A stretch of DNA of 64,000 nucleotides from the NCBI GenBank assembly GCA_965277875.1, contig CBDIDV010000003.1, forward strand, positions 186,001 through 250,000, read 5' to 3'. A model generated the notes under the pieces. That model was not told where the DNA came from. It saw only the letters and a program-made list of their open reading frames with translations, and searched no databases. The stretch is from CAWFQB01 sp965277875 (GTDB lineage Bacteria > Armatimonadota > Chthonomonadetes > Chthonomonadales > Chthonomonadaceae). The position numbers and the translations under genes are program-made. Shown here piece by piece: positions 42,156 through 50,528 of the stretch. Numbering within the stretch: the stretch's first letter is position 1; every line of letters begins with the position of its first letter.

Positions 42156-44429
42156 ATGACCACGCCTTCGGAAGAGAACGCATCGGGTAAGTCGGAAACG
42201 AGTATGGCTGTCGGGCAGCCGTTGTCGCGGACGGACGGACGGGCGAAAGTGACCGGGCAGGCGCGGTATACGGCGGAAGCGCAGTACCCTGATTTGTGCC
42301 ATGCCGCCCTGGTGCAAAGCGCGATTGCGAGCGGGCGTGTCGTGAGCATCCACACGCGCTACGCCGAAAGCGCGCCGGGTGTGCTGGCGATCTTGACCCA
42401 CAAGAATATGCCGCGCCTGCATCCCGCCCTTGTCGCCATAGACAACAATCAGCAGCAGGGCGGGGCGGGCGAGGACTGGCTGCCGCTTCAGGACGATATT
42501 ATCCATTTCAGCGGGCAGCATCTGGGTGTGGTGGTCGCGGACACCCTGGAACATGCGCGTCATGCGGCTGCCCTGGTGCGGGTCGAGTACGCGCCTACGC
42601 CGCCCCGCGCCGATATGCGGGCCGAGCGGCGACACCAGTTCACGCCCGCAAAAGTGTGGGGCGAAGAGACCGATAAGGGTTACGGTGACTGGCAGCAGGG
42701 CTGGCGCGCGGGCGTCGTGCGCGTGGAGGCCGTGTACAATACGGCGATACAGCATCACGTTACGATGGAACCCCACGCGACCGTGGCCGTCTGGGAGGGC
42801 GACAAGCTCACGCTGCACGAAACGTCGGCGTGGGTGTACGGCGCGCAAAAGACCGTGGCGACGTGGCTGGACATTCCGCCCGAAAGCGTCCGCGTGATCG
42901 CCTCTTTTGTCGGCGGCTCGTTCGGCTGCAAGGGGCCGACCTGGCCGCATGTCGCGCTTGCGGCTGTGGCGGCGCGCAAAGTGGGGCGTCCGGTCAAGCT
43001 GGAACTGACCCGCCCGCAAACCTTCTGGTCGAACGGGTATCGCCCGCAGATCGAGCATCACATTGCGCTGTCGGCGACGCGCGACGGCAAACTGACCGCC
43101 CTCGCGCATCATGCGAACGCGCAGACAGCCATGTTCGATGACCGGGTCGTCGCCCCTGTCACCAAGACAAGCCGCAAGCTGTACCGGTGCGCCAATGTCG
43201 CCACCTCGTACCGCCTGACCCCGCTCCACATGCCCGGCCCGTTTACGATGCGCGGGCCGGGCGAGTCGCCGGGCCTGTTCGCCCTCGAAAGCGCGATGGA
43301 CGAACTGGCCTACGCCCTGAACATAGACCCCATAGAACTGCGCCTGCGGAACTATGCCGAAAACGACCCGGAAGAGAATCAGCCCTGGACAAGCAAGTCG
43401 CTGCGCGAGTGCTATGGACAGGGCGCGGCGCGTTTCGGCTGGGAGCGGCGCAATTCGCAGGTCGGAGGCATGAAGGGTGAGGACGGCGAGACGCTGGTAG
43501 GGTGGGGGATGGCGAGCATGGCCTACGACGCCAAATCCGCGCCCGCGCTGGCCCACGCGCAGATGTTTGCGGACGGGCGCGTCCTTGTGCAGTCGGCGAC
43601 GTGCGACCAGGGAACCGGATCGTACACCATCATGCGCCAGATCGCCGCCGACGCGCTGGGTGTGCCGGTCGAGAGCGTTGTGTTTGAACTTGGCGATACG
43701 CGCCTGCCCCGCGCGCCGATCTCGGCGGGCAGCATGACGGCGGCGAGCGTGGGCAGCGCGGTTCAGGGAGCGTGTCACGCCCTGCGCGATAAGATCATCG
43801 GCCTTGCCCGCGCCAATGCCGACTCGCCCCTGCACAACGCAGAGGCGGAAAAAATCACGCTGCAAAAGGGACGATTATTCGTTACGTCCGATCCCGCCCA
43901 GGGTGAATTAGTATTCGCCCTGCTGCACAGGCTGAAACTGGACTGGGTCGAGGCGACCGAAGAGGTGGACGCCGCAAAGGAAGCGAAAGGCAAAACGCGC
44001 TACTCGTTCGGCGCGCACTTTGCCGAGGTGCAGGTCAACCCGCATTCGGGCGAAACCCGCGTGACGCGCTATGTGGCCGCGTTCGGTGCGGGCCGCATCC
44101 TCAACCCTAAGACGGCGCGAAGCCAGCTGCTGGGCGGCGTCATCTGGGGGATCGGCATGGCCCTGCACGAGCAGACGCACCTGGACGCGCATCTTGGCCG
44201 GCTGATGAACCATGACCTGTCGGAGTACCACATCCCCGTAAACGCCGACATACCCGCCATAGACGCCTTTTTCATCGAGGAACGCGACGCACAGGTAAAT
44301 CCGCTGGGCGTCAAGGGTATCGGCGAGATCGGAACCATCGGCGCGGCTGCCGCCATCGCTAACGCCGTATATCATGCCACCGGCAGGCGCGTCCGCGACC
44401 TGCCCATCACGCCCGACAAACTGCTCTAA
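42156..44429 (+). CDS. Molybdenum hydroxylase large subunit (xanthine dehydrogenase/aldehyde oxidase type)
   Basis: 757 residues from ATG 42156; a TTG 33 bp upstream is possible. The N-terminal a/b hammerhead is RTDGRAKVTGQARYTAEAQYPDL. The molybdopterin-binding part has GGSFGCKG, MRGPGESPGLFALESAMDELA, DQGTGSYTIMRQIAADALG and, at the end, VKGIGEIGTIGAAAAIANA with the catalytic Glu. It is like YagR/PaoC. The FAD and 2Fe-2S subunit genes that normally precede it are absent, so partners must be encoded elsewhere. The next gene encodes a MocA-like enzyme for its cofactor. Confidence 0.92.
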   Translation: MTTPSEENASGKSETSMAVGQPLSRTDGRAKVTGQARYTAEAQYPDLCHAALVQSAIASGRVVSIHTRYAESAPGVLAILTHKNMPRLHPALVAIDNNQQQGGAGEDWLPLQDDIIHFSGQHLGVVVADTLEHARHAAALVRVEYAPTPPRADMRAERRHQFTPAKVWGEETDKGYGDWQQGWRAGVVRVEAVYNTAIQHHVTMEPHATVAVWEGDKLTLHETSAWVYGAQKTVATWLDIPPESVRVIASFVGGSFGCKGPTWPHVALAAVAARKVGRPVKLELTRPQTFWSNGYRPQIEHHIALSATRDGKLTALAHHANAQTAMFDDRVVAPVTKTSRKLYRCANVATSYRLTPLHMPGPFTMRGPGESPGLFALESAMDELAYALNIDPIELRLRNYAENDPEENQPWTSKSLRECYGQGAARFGWERRNSQVGGMKGEDGETLVGWGMASMAYDAKSAPALAHAQMFADGRVLVQSATCDQGTGSYTIMRQIAADALGVPVESVVFELGDTRLPRAPISAGSMTAASVGSAVQGACHALRDKIIGLARANADSPLHNAEAEKITLQKGRLFVTSDPAQGELVFALLHRLKLDWVEATEEVDAAKEAKGKTRYSFGAHFAEVQVNPHSGETRVTRYVAAFGAGRILNPKTARSQLLGGVIWGIGMALHEQTHLDAHLGRLMNHDLSEYHIPVNADIPAIDAFFIEERDAQVNPLGVKGIGEIGTIGAAAAIANAVYHATGRRVRDLPITPDKLL

Positions 44430-44493
44430 CACGCATTCCGTGTATTTTGATTTGCCTGCATCAGCCATAATGTGTGCCGCCTCTTCCACCCCA

Positions 44494-45192
44494 ATGACAA
44501 TCGCAAGCGAACAATCAACGAACGCCTCCGAAGCACCCAATGACACCGCGATCATAATTCTCGCGGCGGGTAGCTCGACGCGCATGGGGACGCCCAAGCA
44601 GTTATTGCGGTTTGAAGGCGAGACCCTGCTGCGCCGCGCCGCCCGGACAGCCCTCGCCACCGATTGCCGCCCGGTCGTTGTCGTGCTGGGCGCACATGCG
44701 ACAAAGATGCGTCAGGAACTACAGGGGCTGGATGTTGTCATTGTTGAAAACGCCGACTGGCAGAAGGGCATGGCAGGCTCTCTCCGCGTCGGTATCGAAA
44801 CGCTTTCAGAGGAGAAAGGAGAAAGGAAAAAGGAAAAAGTGGCAGATCCATCCACGCCTTTCTCCTTTCTCCTTTCTCCTTTCTCCTGCCTCGTCATGCT
44901 GTGCGATCAGCCGTTTGTCACGCCCGCGCTGTTGGACACCTTGCGAGCGACCTGGCGGGCGTCGGGAAAACCCGTCGTATGCTGTGAATATGCAGGCGGG
45001 GCAGGAGTTCCAGCCCTGTTTGACCAATCTTTGTTCGCGGCGTTATGCGGCTTGCAGGGCGCGGCAGGGGCAAAGCAAATATTTGCCCGCTATGCGGCGG
45101 ACACAGCGCTCGTGCCGTTTGCGCCTGCCGCCTTCGATGTGGACACGCCCGAAGAGTACGAGGCGTTGACAAAGGGGAATGCGGCTTCGTGA
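44494..45192 (+). CDS. MocA-like molybdenum cofactor nucleotidyltransferase
   Basis: 232 residues from ATG 44494 (an ATG at 44470 is possible). The NTP-transferase signature is IILAAGSSTRMGTPKQLL (20-37), then GMAGSLRVGIE and VMLCDQPFVTPALLD (134-148). Family knowledge: such enzymes add CMP to molybdopterin for the xanthine-dehydrogenase family, which fits the gene before it. Residues about 105-132 (SEEKGERKKEKVADPS..FSFLLSPFS) are a low-complexity insert right before the conserved LCDQP, coded by a purine run and a pyrimidine run. Whether the enzyme tolerates it is unknown. Confidence 0.88.
   Translation: MTIASEQSTNASEAPNDTAIIILAAGSSTRMGTPKQLLRFEGETLLRRAARTALATDCRPVVVVLGAHATKMRQELQGLDVVIVENADWQKGMAGSLRVGIETLSEEKGERKKEKVADPSTPFSFLLSPFSCLVMLCDQPFVTPALLDTLRATWRASGKPVVCCEYAGGAGVPALFDQSLFAALCGLQGAAGAKQIFARYAADTALVPFAPAAFDVDTPEEYEALTKGNAAS
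44811..44886. repeat. Purine/pyrimidine low-complexity repeat pair inside a coding region
   Basis: GGAGAAAGG and GGAAAAAGG units at 44811-44839 face CCTTTCTCC units at 44857-44886, so the two can form a long hairpin. They lie in frame in the MocA-like gene. Related units are at 17720-17741 and 52018-52039. Confidence 0.85.
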
Positions 45193-45277
45193 CGGGTGCG
45201 CCGAGGTGCATTTTTCAGGGGTTATCCGGCACTGCAATTCAGGTACGATGCAAGTTTCTATGCGGCAAGGGGGCGGC

Positions 45278-47248
45278 ATGAGCAAAATGAAGCGAAACCA
45301 ATGTTTGCGGCAGCACATCGCCTGTTTGCCGAAAATGACCGCAGTGGTGTTTAGCCTGCTTGCGAGCGGAGCCTTAAAGGTGTCCGCCGACGAGCGGATC
45401 GTACTTGCGCCGACCATGATCCTCAACGAAACGGCCACGGGGGACGCGGGTGGGCTTGTGGACGAGCAGGCGAGTATCGGCGACGTGGCGGCTGGCAAAG
45501 GTCTGAGGCCCGCGCACCCGTTCTTTTCCGGCTGGGGAAAAGAGCGTTATCCCGTTCACGTTTTGATTGACCTGGGCCGCGCCTGTCGTGTCACACGGCT
45601 GTACCTGTATAACGAGACCGGTGAAAACAGGCTTGTCGTCTCCACGGGAAAACCGTTTGCGTGGACCGCAAAGGACATCGTTCTGGGCGGCTATCAGAAC
45701 TGGCGCGAGTTTGGGCTGGACGTGACCACGCGCTATGTGCGGCTGACCCTCGCGCAGCCCACCAGCCTGCCGGAAATGGCCCTGTACGGCGATGCGGCCC
45801 CTCTTCCCGCTGTCCCCGTGTCTGCCCGTCTTGCCCCGCCTGTGCGCCCCGTTATGGATCAGTTTATCGGCACGAATGCGTTTATTGACGACCCGATTGA
45901 TAAACTCGCCGCCTCGGTAGGGTTTGTACGGGAATACCATAACTGGGCCTGGGATGTGGAGGGCGCGGACAAACAGGTTCGCTTTCAGCCAAGCGGGGCA
46001 GGGGGCGGCAAATCGTGGTTCTTCGATGACTACTATGCGCGGTTGAAAGCGCAGGGCGTGACCGTCTGCCCCGCCATTCAGCAGAACGCGCCCGTCCTGT
46101 TTGGCGGCTCAGACATGGACGCCAAGCCCGTCGCAGCAGGCCATGACGCCGAAGATCCGGCCTCGTATGCCCTGCATGCCGCGCACTTGTTCCAGTATGC
46201 GGCGCGTTACGGCAGCGTTCCTGTCGCCAACACCAGCCTGCGCCTCGCGCCCGATCAGGCAAAGCGCAACGGCCTGGGCAGCCTGCATTACATCGAAAAT
46301 TGGAACGAGCCGGACAAGACCTGGAAGGGCAGGGAAGGACGCTTTACGCCCTATGAACTCGCCGCCTTGTGCAGCGCGGACTGTGACGGCGACCAGAAGC
46401 GCATGGGCGCGACGGTTGGCGTCCGTAATGCCGACCCCAAAATGCAGCTCGTGATCGGCGGTTTGGCCGGACTGAACCTCGAATATCTAAAGGCTATGAA
46501 AGTGTGGGCGGACGCCAGACGAGGCGGCGACTTTCCCGCCGACGTGATCAATCTACACCACTATTCCAGCACAGGGGATGAGCAGGGGTTTCAGGCGGGT
46601 GGCGCGGGCATCAGCCCCGAAGCGGATCATCTCAGGGAAAAGATGGCGCGAATAGCGGCGTGGCGCGACGCCAACCTTCCCAAATGCGAGCTGTGGGTCA
46701 CGGAATTCGGCTACGATACCAATGCCGGTTCGCCGCTGCACTCGCCCCCCATTGGCGCGTACACAGCTCTGGAAGTGCAGGGTATCTGGCTGCTGCGCAG
46801 TTACCTGGCCCTGGCCGCAGCGGGCGTGAATCGCGCCGCCATGTTCATGTTCCGGGATGTAAAATCAGATGCCGGGGACGTGTTCGCGACCTGCGGCATG
46901 GTCACGGAAAAAGGGCAGTGGCAGCCCAAGCCCTCTTACTTTTATATCGCCACGCTCAAAAAGACGCTGGCAGGAATGCGCTACGACCGCGAAATCAACT
47001 CCGGGAAAAAGGACGTGCTTGTCTATCGCTTTGCGGGGGCGGGCGGCAAGTCGGCGTATGTGGTATGGTGCGCCACGAGCGCGGATCAGCGCATTGCGGA
47101 TGTCACGCTGCCCGTGGCAGGAAAGACGGCGACCCGCGTAGACTTTACGAACGATAGTGTGACCGGCAAGGCTTCTCCGCTTGTCGTTCGACAGGGACAG
47201 GTGAAAATCAATTCCCAGGAGAGACCTATTGTTGTTCTTGTTCCGTAA
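45278..47248 (+). CDS. Exported glycoside hydrolase-like protein (clan A type barrel)
   Basis: 656 residues from ATG 45278 (AAGGGGG in front). A signal peptide ends near KVSADE. Residues 50-190 look like a discoidin-type sandwich (HVLIDLGRACRVTRLYLYNETG..YVRLTLAQPTSLPEMALYG). The barrel follows: FIGTNAFIDDP, YIENWNEPDKTWKG with the likely acid/base Glu, INLHHYSSTG, and LWVTEFGYDTNAGSP with the likely nucleophile Glu. Spacing and motifs resemble GH39/GH5-like enzymes of clan A. Substrate unknown, probably a plant or microbial polysaccharide. Confidence 0.85.
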   Translation: MSKMKRNQCLRQHIACLPKMTAVVFSLLASGALKVSADERIVLAPTMILNETATGDAGGLVDEQASIGDVAAGKGLRPAHPFFSGWGKERYPVHVLIDLGRACRVTRLYLYNETGENRLVVSTGKPFAWTAKDIVLGGYQNWREFGLDVTTRYVRLTLAQPTSLPEMALYGDAAPLPAVPVSARLAPPVRPVMDQFIGTNAFIDDPIDKLAASVGFVREYHNWAWDVEGADKQVRFQPSGAGGGKSWFFDDYYARLKAQGVTVCPAIQQNAPVLFGGSDMDAKPVAAGHDAEDPASYALHAAHLFQYAARYGSVPVANTSLRLAPDQAKRNGLGSLHYIENWNEPDKTWKGREGRFTPYELAALCSADCDGDQKRMGATVGVRNADPKMQLVIGGLAGLNLEYLKAMKVWADARRGGDFPADVINLHHYSSTGDEQGFQAGGAGISPEADHLREKMARIAAWRDANLPKCELWVTEFGYDTNAGSPLHSPPIGAYTALEVQGIWLLRSYLALAAAGVNRAAMFMFRDVKSDAGDVFATCGMVTEKGQWQPKPSYFYIATLKKTLAGMRYDREINSGKKDVLVYRFAGAGGKSAYVVWCATSADQRIADVTLPVAGKTATRVDFTNDSVTGKASPLVVRQGQVKINSQERPIVVLVP

Positions 47249-47430
47249 TGCGGCGGTAATTCTGAGGGTTTAAAAACACAGAGATTTGCTGTAAAGCCGG
47301 ATTGAACTTCACACGAACCTTTGCGTCTGCCTGAATAGAAACGGGCCTGCTTTCCTCAAGAGGATAACTAAAGTGCCTGTTTCCTACAGAGCATTTGAAA
47401 CTGCTCTGCCATCAGACGACAAAGGAAACC

Positions 47431-48339
47431 ATGATGAATACAAATTCGCGCTTTGCCTCCTCGCGTGTCCTGCGGCGCGTCACTACGCTCGCCGGCGTCA
47501 CCCTCGGAATGTGCGGCGGCATCCTGAATGCGGCGCGGGCCGACGAACCCGGCCAGCATCCGCACTATCTGCACGCCCTGTCCGATCTGCGCGTCGCCCG
47601 CGCCCTGCTGAACCGCCCTGCTGAGCGCAATGTCACCCAGGACGAGAGGGCCGCTATTCGGCAGCTAAATCAGGCCATCAACGACATCAAGCAAGCCTCG
47701 TTCTACGACGGCAAACCGCTGGATTACGCGCCGCCTGTTGACGCCAACCTGTCGCATAAGGATCGAGTGCAAAAGGCCGTGGCCCTGCTCGGCAGCGCGC
47801 ATCACGACCTGACCGCCTACCATGAGGACGATCCGCTCGCCTCGGACTGGCGCAGCCGCGCGGTCGGGGACATTGACGGCGCGTATAAGGCCGCGCAGCG
47901 GGCCGTGCGCGATGATTACCACGACGACCACCCGCGCGTGGGCGGGGCGCATCCCGAATATATCAAGGCTCTTTCCGACCTGCGTATGGCCCGCAAGCTG
48001 CTGTCGTTCGCCGATGAGGGCAATGTCATGGCCGACGAGCGGCAGGCGACCAACAGCATTAATCAGGCGATACGCGGGGCCAAACGCGCCGCCATTGACG
48101 ACGGCCTGGACATCTTCGCCAACCCGCCCGCCGACACCAATCTGCCGCGCCATGACCGCCTGCGTCAGGCCGCGCGCCTGCTGCACGACACGTACAACCG
48201 CCTGCTGCGCGCGCCCGAAACCGACCTCGCCTCGCAGGGCGTCCTGTACGACACGCTGTTCAACCTGAACCGCGCCATCGGCTTTGCCGACAAAGCCATT
48301 CGCGACGACCGCCGCGACGACATGGGCGGCGGATTGTAA
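47431..48339 (+). CDS. Exported protein with two tandem copies of an unknown helical domain
   Basis: 302 residues from ATG 47431 (AAGGA 6 nt before). A signal peptide ends near NAARADE. Two copies of a domain of about 125 residues follow: HPHYLHALSDLRVARALL..NQAINDIKQASFYDG..AYKAAQRAVRDD and HPEYIKALSDLRMARKLL..NQAIRGAKRAAIDDG..AIGFADKAIRDD. Both are helical and rich in Asp, Arg, Ala and His. I know similar repeats only as uncharacterised proteins, mainly in Acidobacteria. A terminator lies about 90 bp downstream. Confidence 0.75.
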   Translation: MMNTNSRFASSRVLRRVTTLAGVTLGMCGGILNAARADEPGQHPHYLHALSDLRVARALLNRPAERNVTQDERAAIRQLNQAINDIKQASFYDGKPLDYAPPVDANLSHKDRVQKAVALLGSAHHDLTAYHEDDPLASDWRSRAVGDIDGAYKAAQRAVRDDYHDDHPRVGGAHPEYIKALSDLRMARKLLSFADEGNVMADERQATNSINQAIRGAKRAAIDDGLDIFANPPADTNLPRHDRLRQAARLLHDTYNRLLRAPETDLASQGVLYDTLFNLNRAIGFADKAIRDDRRDDMGGGL

Positions 48340-48426
48340 GTATCGCCGTTCCAGAGCCTGTTACGCGCTCATCCACGCTTTGACGCCGCAGAGGTATTTT
48401 CAGGCGCACAATCCGTAAACAAGAAC

Positions 48427-48468
48427 CGTCCCCGCTCTCAACTCAAAATGAAAGCGGGGGCGATTTTT
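48427..48468 (+). terminator. Intrinsic terminator
   Basis: CGTCCCCGCT (48427-48436) pairs with AGCGGGGGCG (48453-48462), followed by ATTTTT. It ends transcription of the duplicated-domain gene, just before a convergent gene. Confidence 0.8.
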
Positions 48469-48493
48469 GTTGCGGTCAGGCGTAGATTTTGTT

Positions 48494-48919
48494 TTAGGAG
48501 ACTGCGCGAAAGGTCATCTCTTTAGCCAGAACAAACCCCTCCATGCCAAACGAGGAACGAAACCTAAACCCTCGGATGTTTTGCGCTTCCAGTATGTTTA
48601 TCAGATCGTCGGGCGTCTTGTAGATGAGATGTCCTTTTTCTTCACTGAAAAGCAGGGGCCATGAGTGGCTCTTTAACTGCGCGAACAACGCCTCGTATTC
48701 CGCATAAATGGAATGCAGCGGCGTCTCTACAATGTCGAAGATGATGGTCGTTAGATTATCGCATTCGAGGTGATATGCGACGACGCCTGTAAACGCCACG
48801 TCCGTAAGCTCATGCGGCTCCCGGTCGTAAAACGCCGTGTGCATCGTGATTACGTTTTCGCGGCAGTTCACCGTGTAGGAGAGAAGCAGGTTATCGTGAA
48901 TAGAGAGTTTCTCTTCCAT
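48494..48919 (-). CDS. Conserved-looking hypothetical protein
   Basis: 141 residues from ATG 48919 (AAGGAG 11 nt before; a GTG 9 bp further upstream is too close to it). Sequence MEEKLSIHDNLLLSYTVNCRENVITMHTAFYDREPHELTDVAFTG and HSWPLLFSEEKGHLIYKTPDD resembles a family of single-domain hypotheticals that I cannot name. There is no signal peptide. It follows the MFS gene on the same strand at 15 bp and may share its transcript. Confidence 0.6.
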   Translation of the reverse strand: MEEKLSIHDNLLLSYTVNCRENVITMHTAFYDREPHELTDVAFTGVVAYHLECDNLTTIIFDIVETPLHSIYAEYEALFAQLKSHSWPLLFSEEKGHLIYKTPDDLINILEAQNIRGFRFRSSFGMEGFVLAKEMTFRAVS

Positions 48920-48934
48920 CTGGCGCACTTCTCC

Positions 48935-50314
48935 TTACGCTTTTTGCGGATCGGACAGGCGCAGGGGGCGTATCGCAAGCGCGAGAACAAAGCCGATTAC
49001 AAGCAGGACCGCCATGACGTGCAGGGAACTGTCGTAAACGTGGACGCGGTTTCCCGCGAGGGCCGCTTTTGCCGCCTGCGATAGCTGCGTGACGATCACG
49101 GCCCCGGCGACTGCCGCCACGCTCCACGCGGTCAGGACGGCCCCGTGTATCGCGCCGACGTTTTCCGGGCCGAATATGTCGGCCAAAAACGCGGGCAGCA
49201 CGGCAAAGCCGCCGCCGTACATCGTGAAGATGGCAAAGAGAGTGACCTGAAACGCAAGCCACTGCGATTGTGCGCCGAACACGGGCAGCAGCAGAAACAA
49301 ACAAAACTGCGCCGCAAAAAAGATCAAGTACACGACGCGCCGGCCCAATCTGTCCGAAAGCGAGGCCCAGAACAGGCGTCCGAGGGCGTTGAACAGGCTG
49401 ATGAGCGAGACCGTCACGCCCGCCTGTATCTCCGTCCTGCCGAACATGTCCTGCACCATCGGACTGGCCTGCGACAGAATGCCGATGCCCGCCGTGACAT
49501 TGACAAGCAGGATGCCCCACAACAGCCAGAACTGCGGCTTGCGTATCGCCTGATTGCGCGTCAGACTGACGCCTGCCTGCGCGTTGACCGGGGCGAGGGG
49601 AGGCGTCCACCCGTCGGGCCTCCAGCCACTCGGCGGGCGGCGCAGAACTTGCGCGCCCGCCAGCATCACGACAAGATAGATCACGCCGAGCGCGAGCAGG
49701 GTATCGGGCAGGCCCACGCGCTTGACGAGCCATGCGTTCAAATACCCCGCGATCAGCGAGCCGCCGCCAAAGCCCATGACCGCCATGCCGGTCGCCAGCC
49801 CCCGGCGGTCGGGAAACCATTTGACAAGCGTGCTGACGGGCGCGATGTAGCCCAGGCCGCAGCCGATCCCGCCCACAAGCCCCATGCCTACAAATACAAG
49901 CCACGACCAACCGAGATGCAGCCCGATGCCGCCCAGGATCAATCCGCTGCAAAACAACAGCGCCGACAGTGTCGCAGCGACACGCGGCCCTCTCCGTTCC
50001 ACCCACGGCCCCGCAAAGGCCGCGCTCAAGCCCAGCAGCACAATCGCAGATGTCTGCGTGGTGTACGGCGGGCTGAACCAAACAGGGTCGCGCGGGAACA
50101 ACGCCTTGATGGGCTTGTTGAACACGCTCCACGCGTACACCGACCCGATGCAGATATGCACCGCAATCGCCGCCAAAGGAATCAGCCACCTGTTGAAGGA
50201 AGTGTTTCCGCCTGATGCCCCGGCCCTGGTTTCCGCCATTTGCCGACTGATATGTTGATTGTCTGAATTATCTGCCTGAGTGACGTGTGTATTGCCGCCG
50301 CTTTGCATAGACAT
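48935..50314 (-). CDS. MFS transporter of the oxalate/formate antiporter type
   Basis: 459 residues with twelve hydrophobic segments after a hydrophilic N-terminus of about 40. The first helices (FNRWLIPLAAIAVHICIGSVYAWSVFNKPI), GIGCGLGYIAPVSTLVKWFPDRRGLATGMAVMGFGGGSLI and the middle loop with PSGWRPDGWTPP are hallmarks of the OxlT-like group. Known members exchange oxalate and formate, but most homologues have unknown substrates. No oxalate-degrading gene is nearby. Confidence 0.9.
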   Translation of the reverse strand: MSMQSGGNTHVTQADNSDNQHISRQMAETRAGASGGNTSFNRWLIPLAAIAVHICIGSVYAWSVFNKPIKALFPRDPVWFSPPYTTQTSAIVLLGLSAAFAGPWVERRGPRVAATLSALLFCSGLILGGIGLHLGWSWLVFVGMGLVGGIGCGLGYIAPVSTLVKWFPDRRGLATGMAVMGFGGGSLIAGYLNAWLVKRVGLPDTLLALGVIYLVVMLAGAQVLRRPPSGWRPDGWTPPLAPVNAQAGVSLTRNQAIRKPQFWLLWGILLVNVTAGIGILSQASPMVQDMFGRTEIQAGVTVSLISLFNALGRLFWASLSDRLGRRVVYLIFFAAQFCLFLLLPVFGAQSQWLAFQVTLFAIFTMYGGGFAVLPAFLADIFGPENVGAIHGAVLTAWSVAAVAGAVIVTQLSQAAKAALAGNRVHVYDSSLHVMAVLLVIGFVLALAIRPLRLSDPQKA

Positions 50315-50528
50315 TGGGTTGCTCGCTCTCGTTGATCTTCTGTCTGTCTTCTAGTTTACGCGCAGGAAGCGAGCGAAATCTACACGCAAATCCGCGGGAA
50401 AAGAATGCGGCCTGCCATCGGAAATCATTCGATGACAGGCCATGTTCAGTTTGCGCGGTTCCGTGGGTGGGGCTTGTCCCTCACTGCACCAACGCGGTGG
50501 GATGACTCGCCTTGTCCTTCACTGCACC
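50315..50528. other. Gap with hairpin and short direct repeat
   Basis: A hairpin GGCCTGCCATCG / CGATGACAGGCC (50412-50445, one mismatch) probably terminates the glucan synthase transcript. CTTGTCC-TCACTGCACC occurs twice (about 50474-50491 and 50511-50528). No gene. Confidence 0.5.

Noticed and set aside
42117..43865. 582-codon minus-strand open frame opposite the molybdenum hydroxylase gene
   Set aside because: Antisense shadow: rich in Arg, His, Gly and Ala, no recognisable domain, while the plus strand encodes a clear enzyme.
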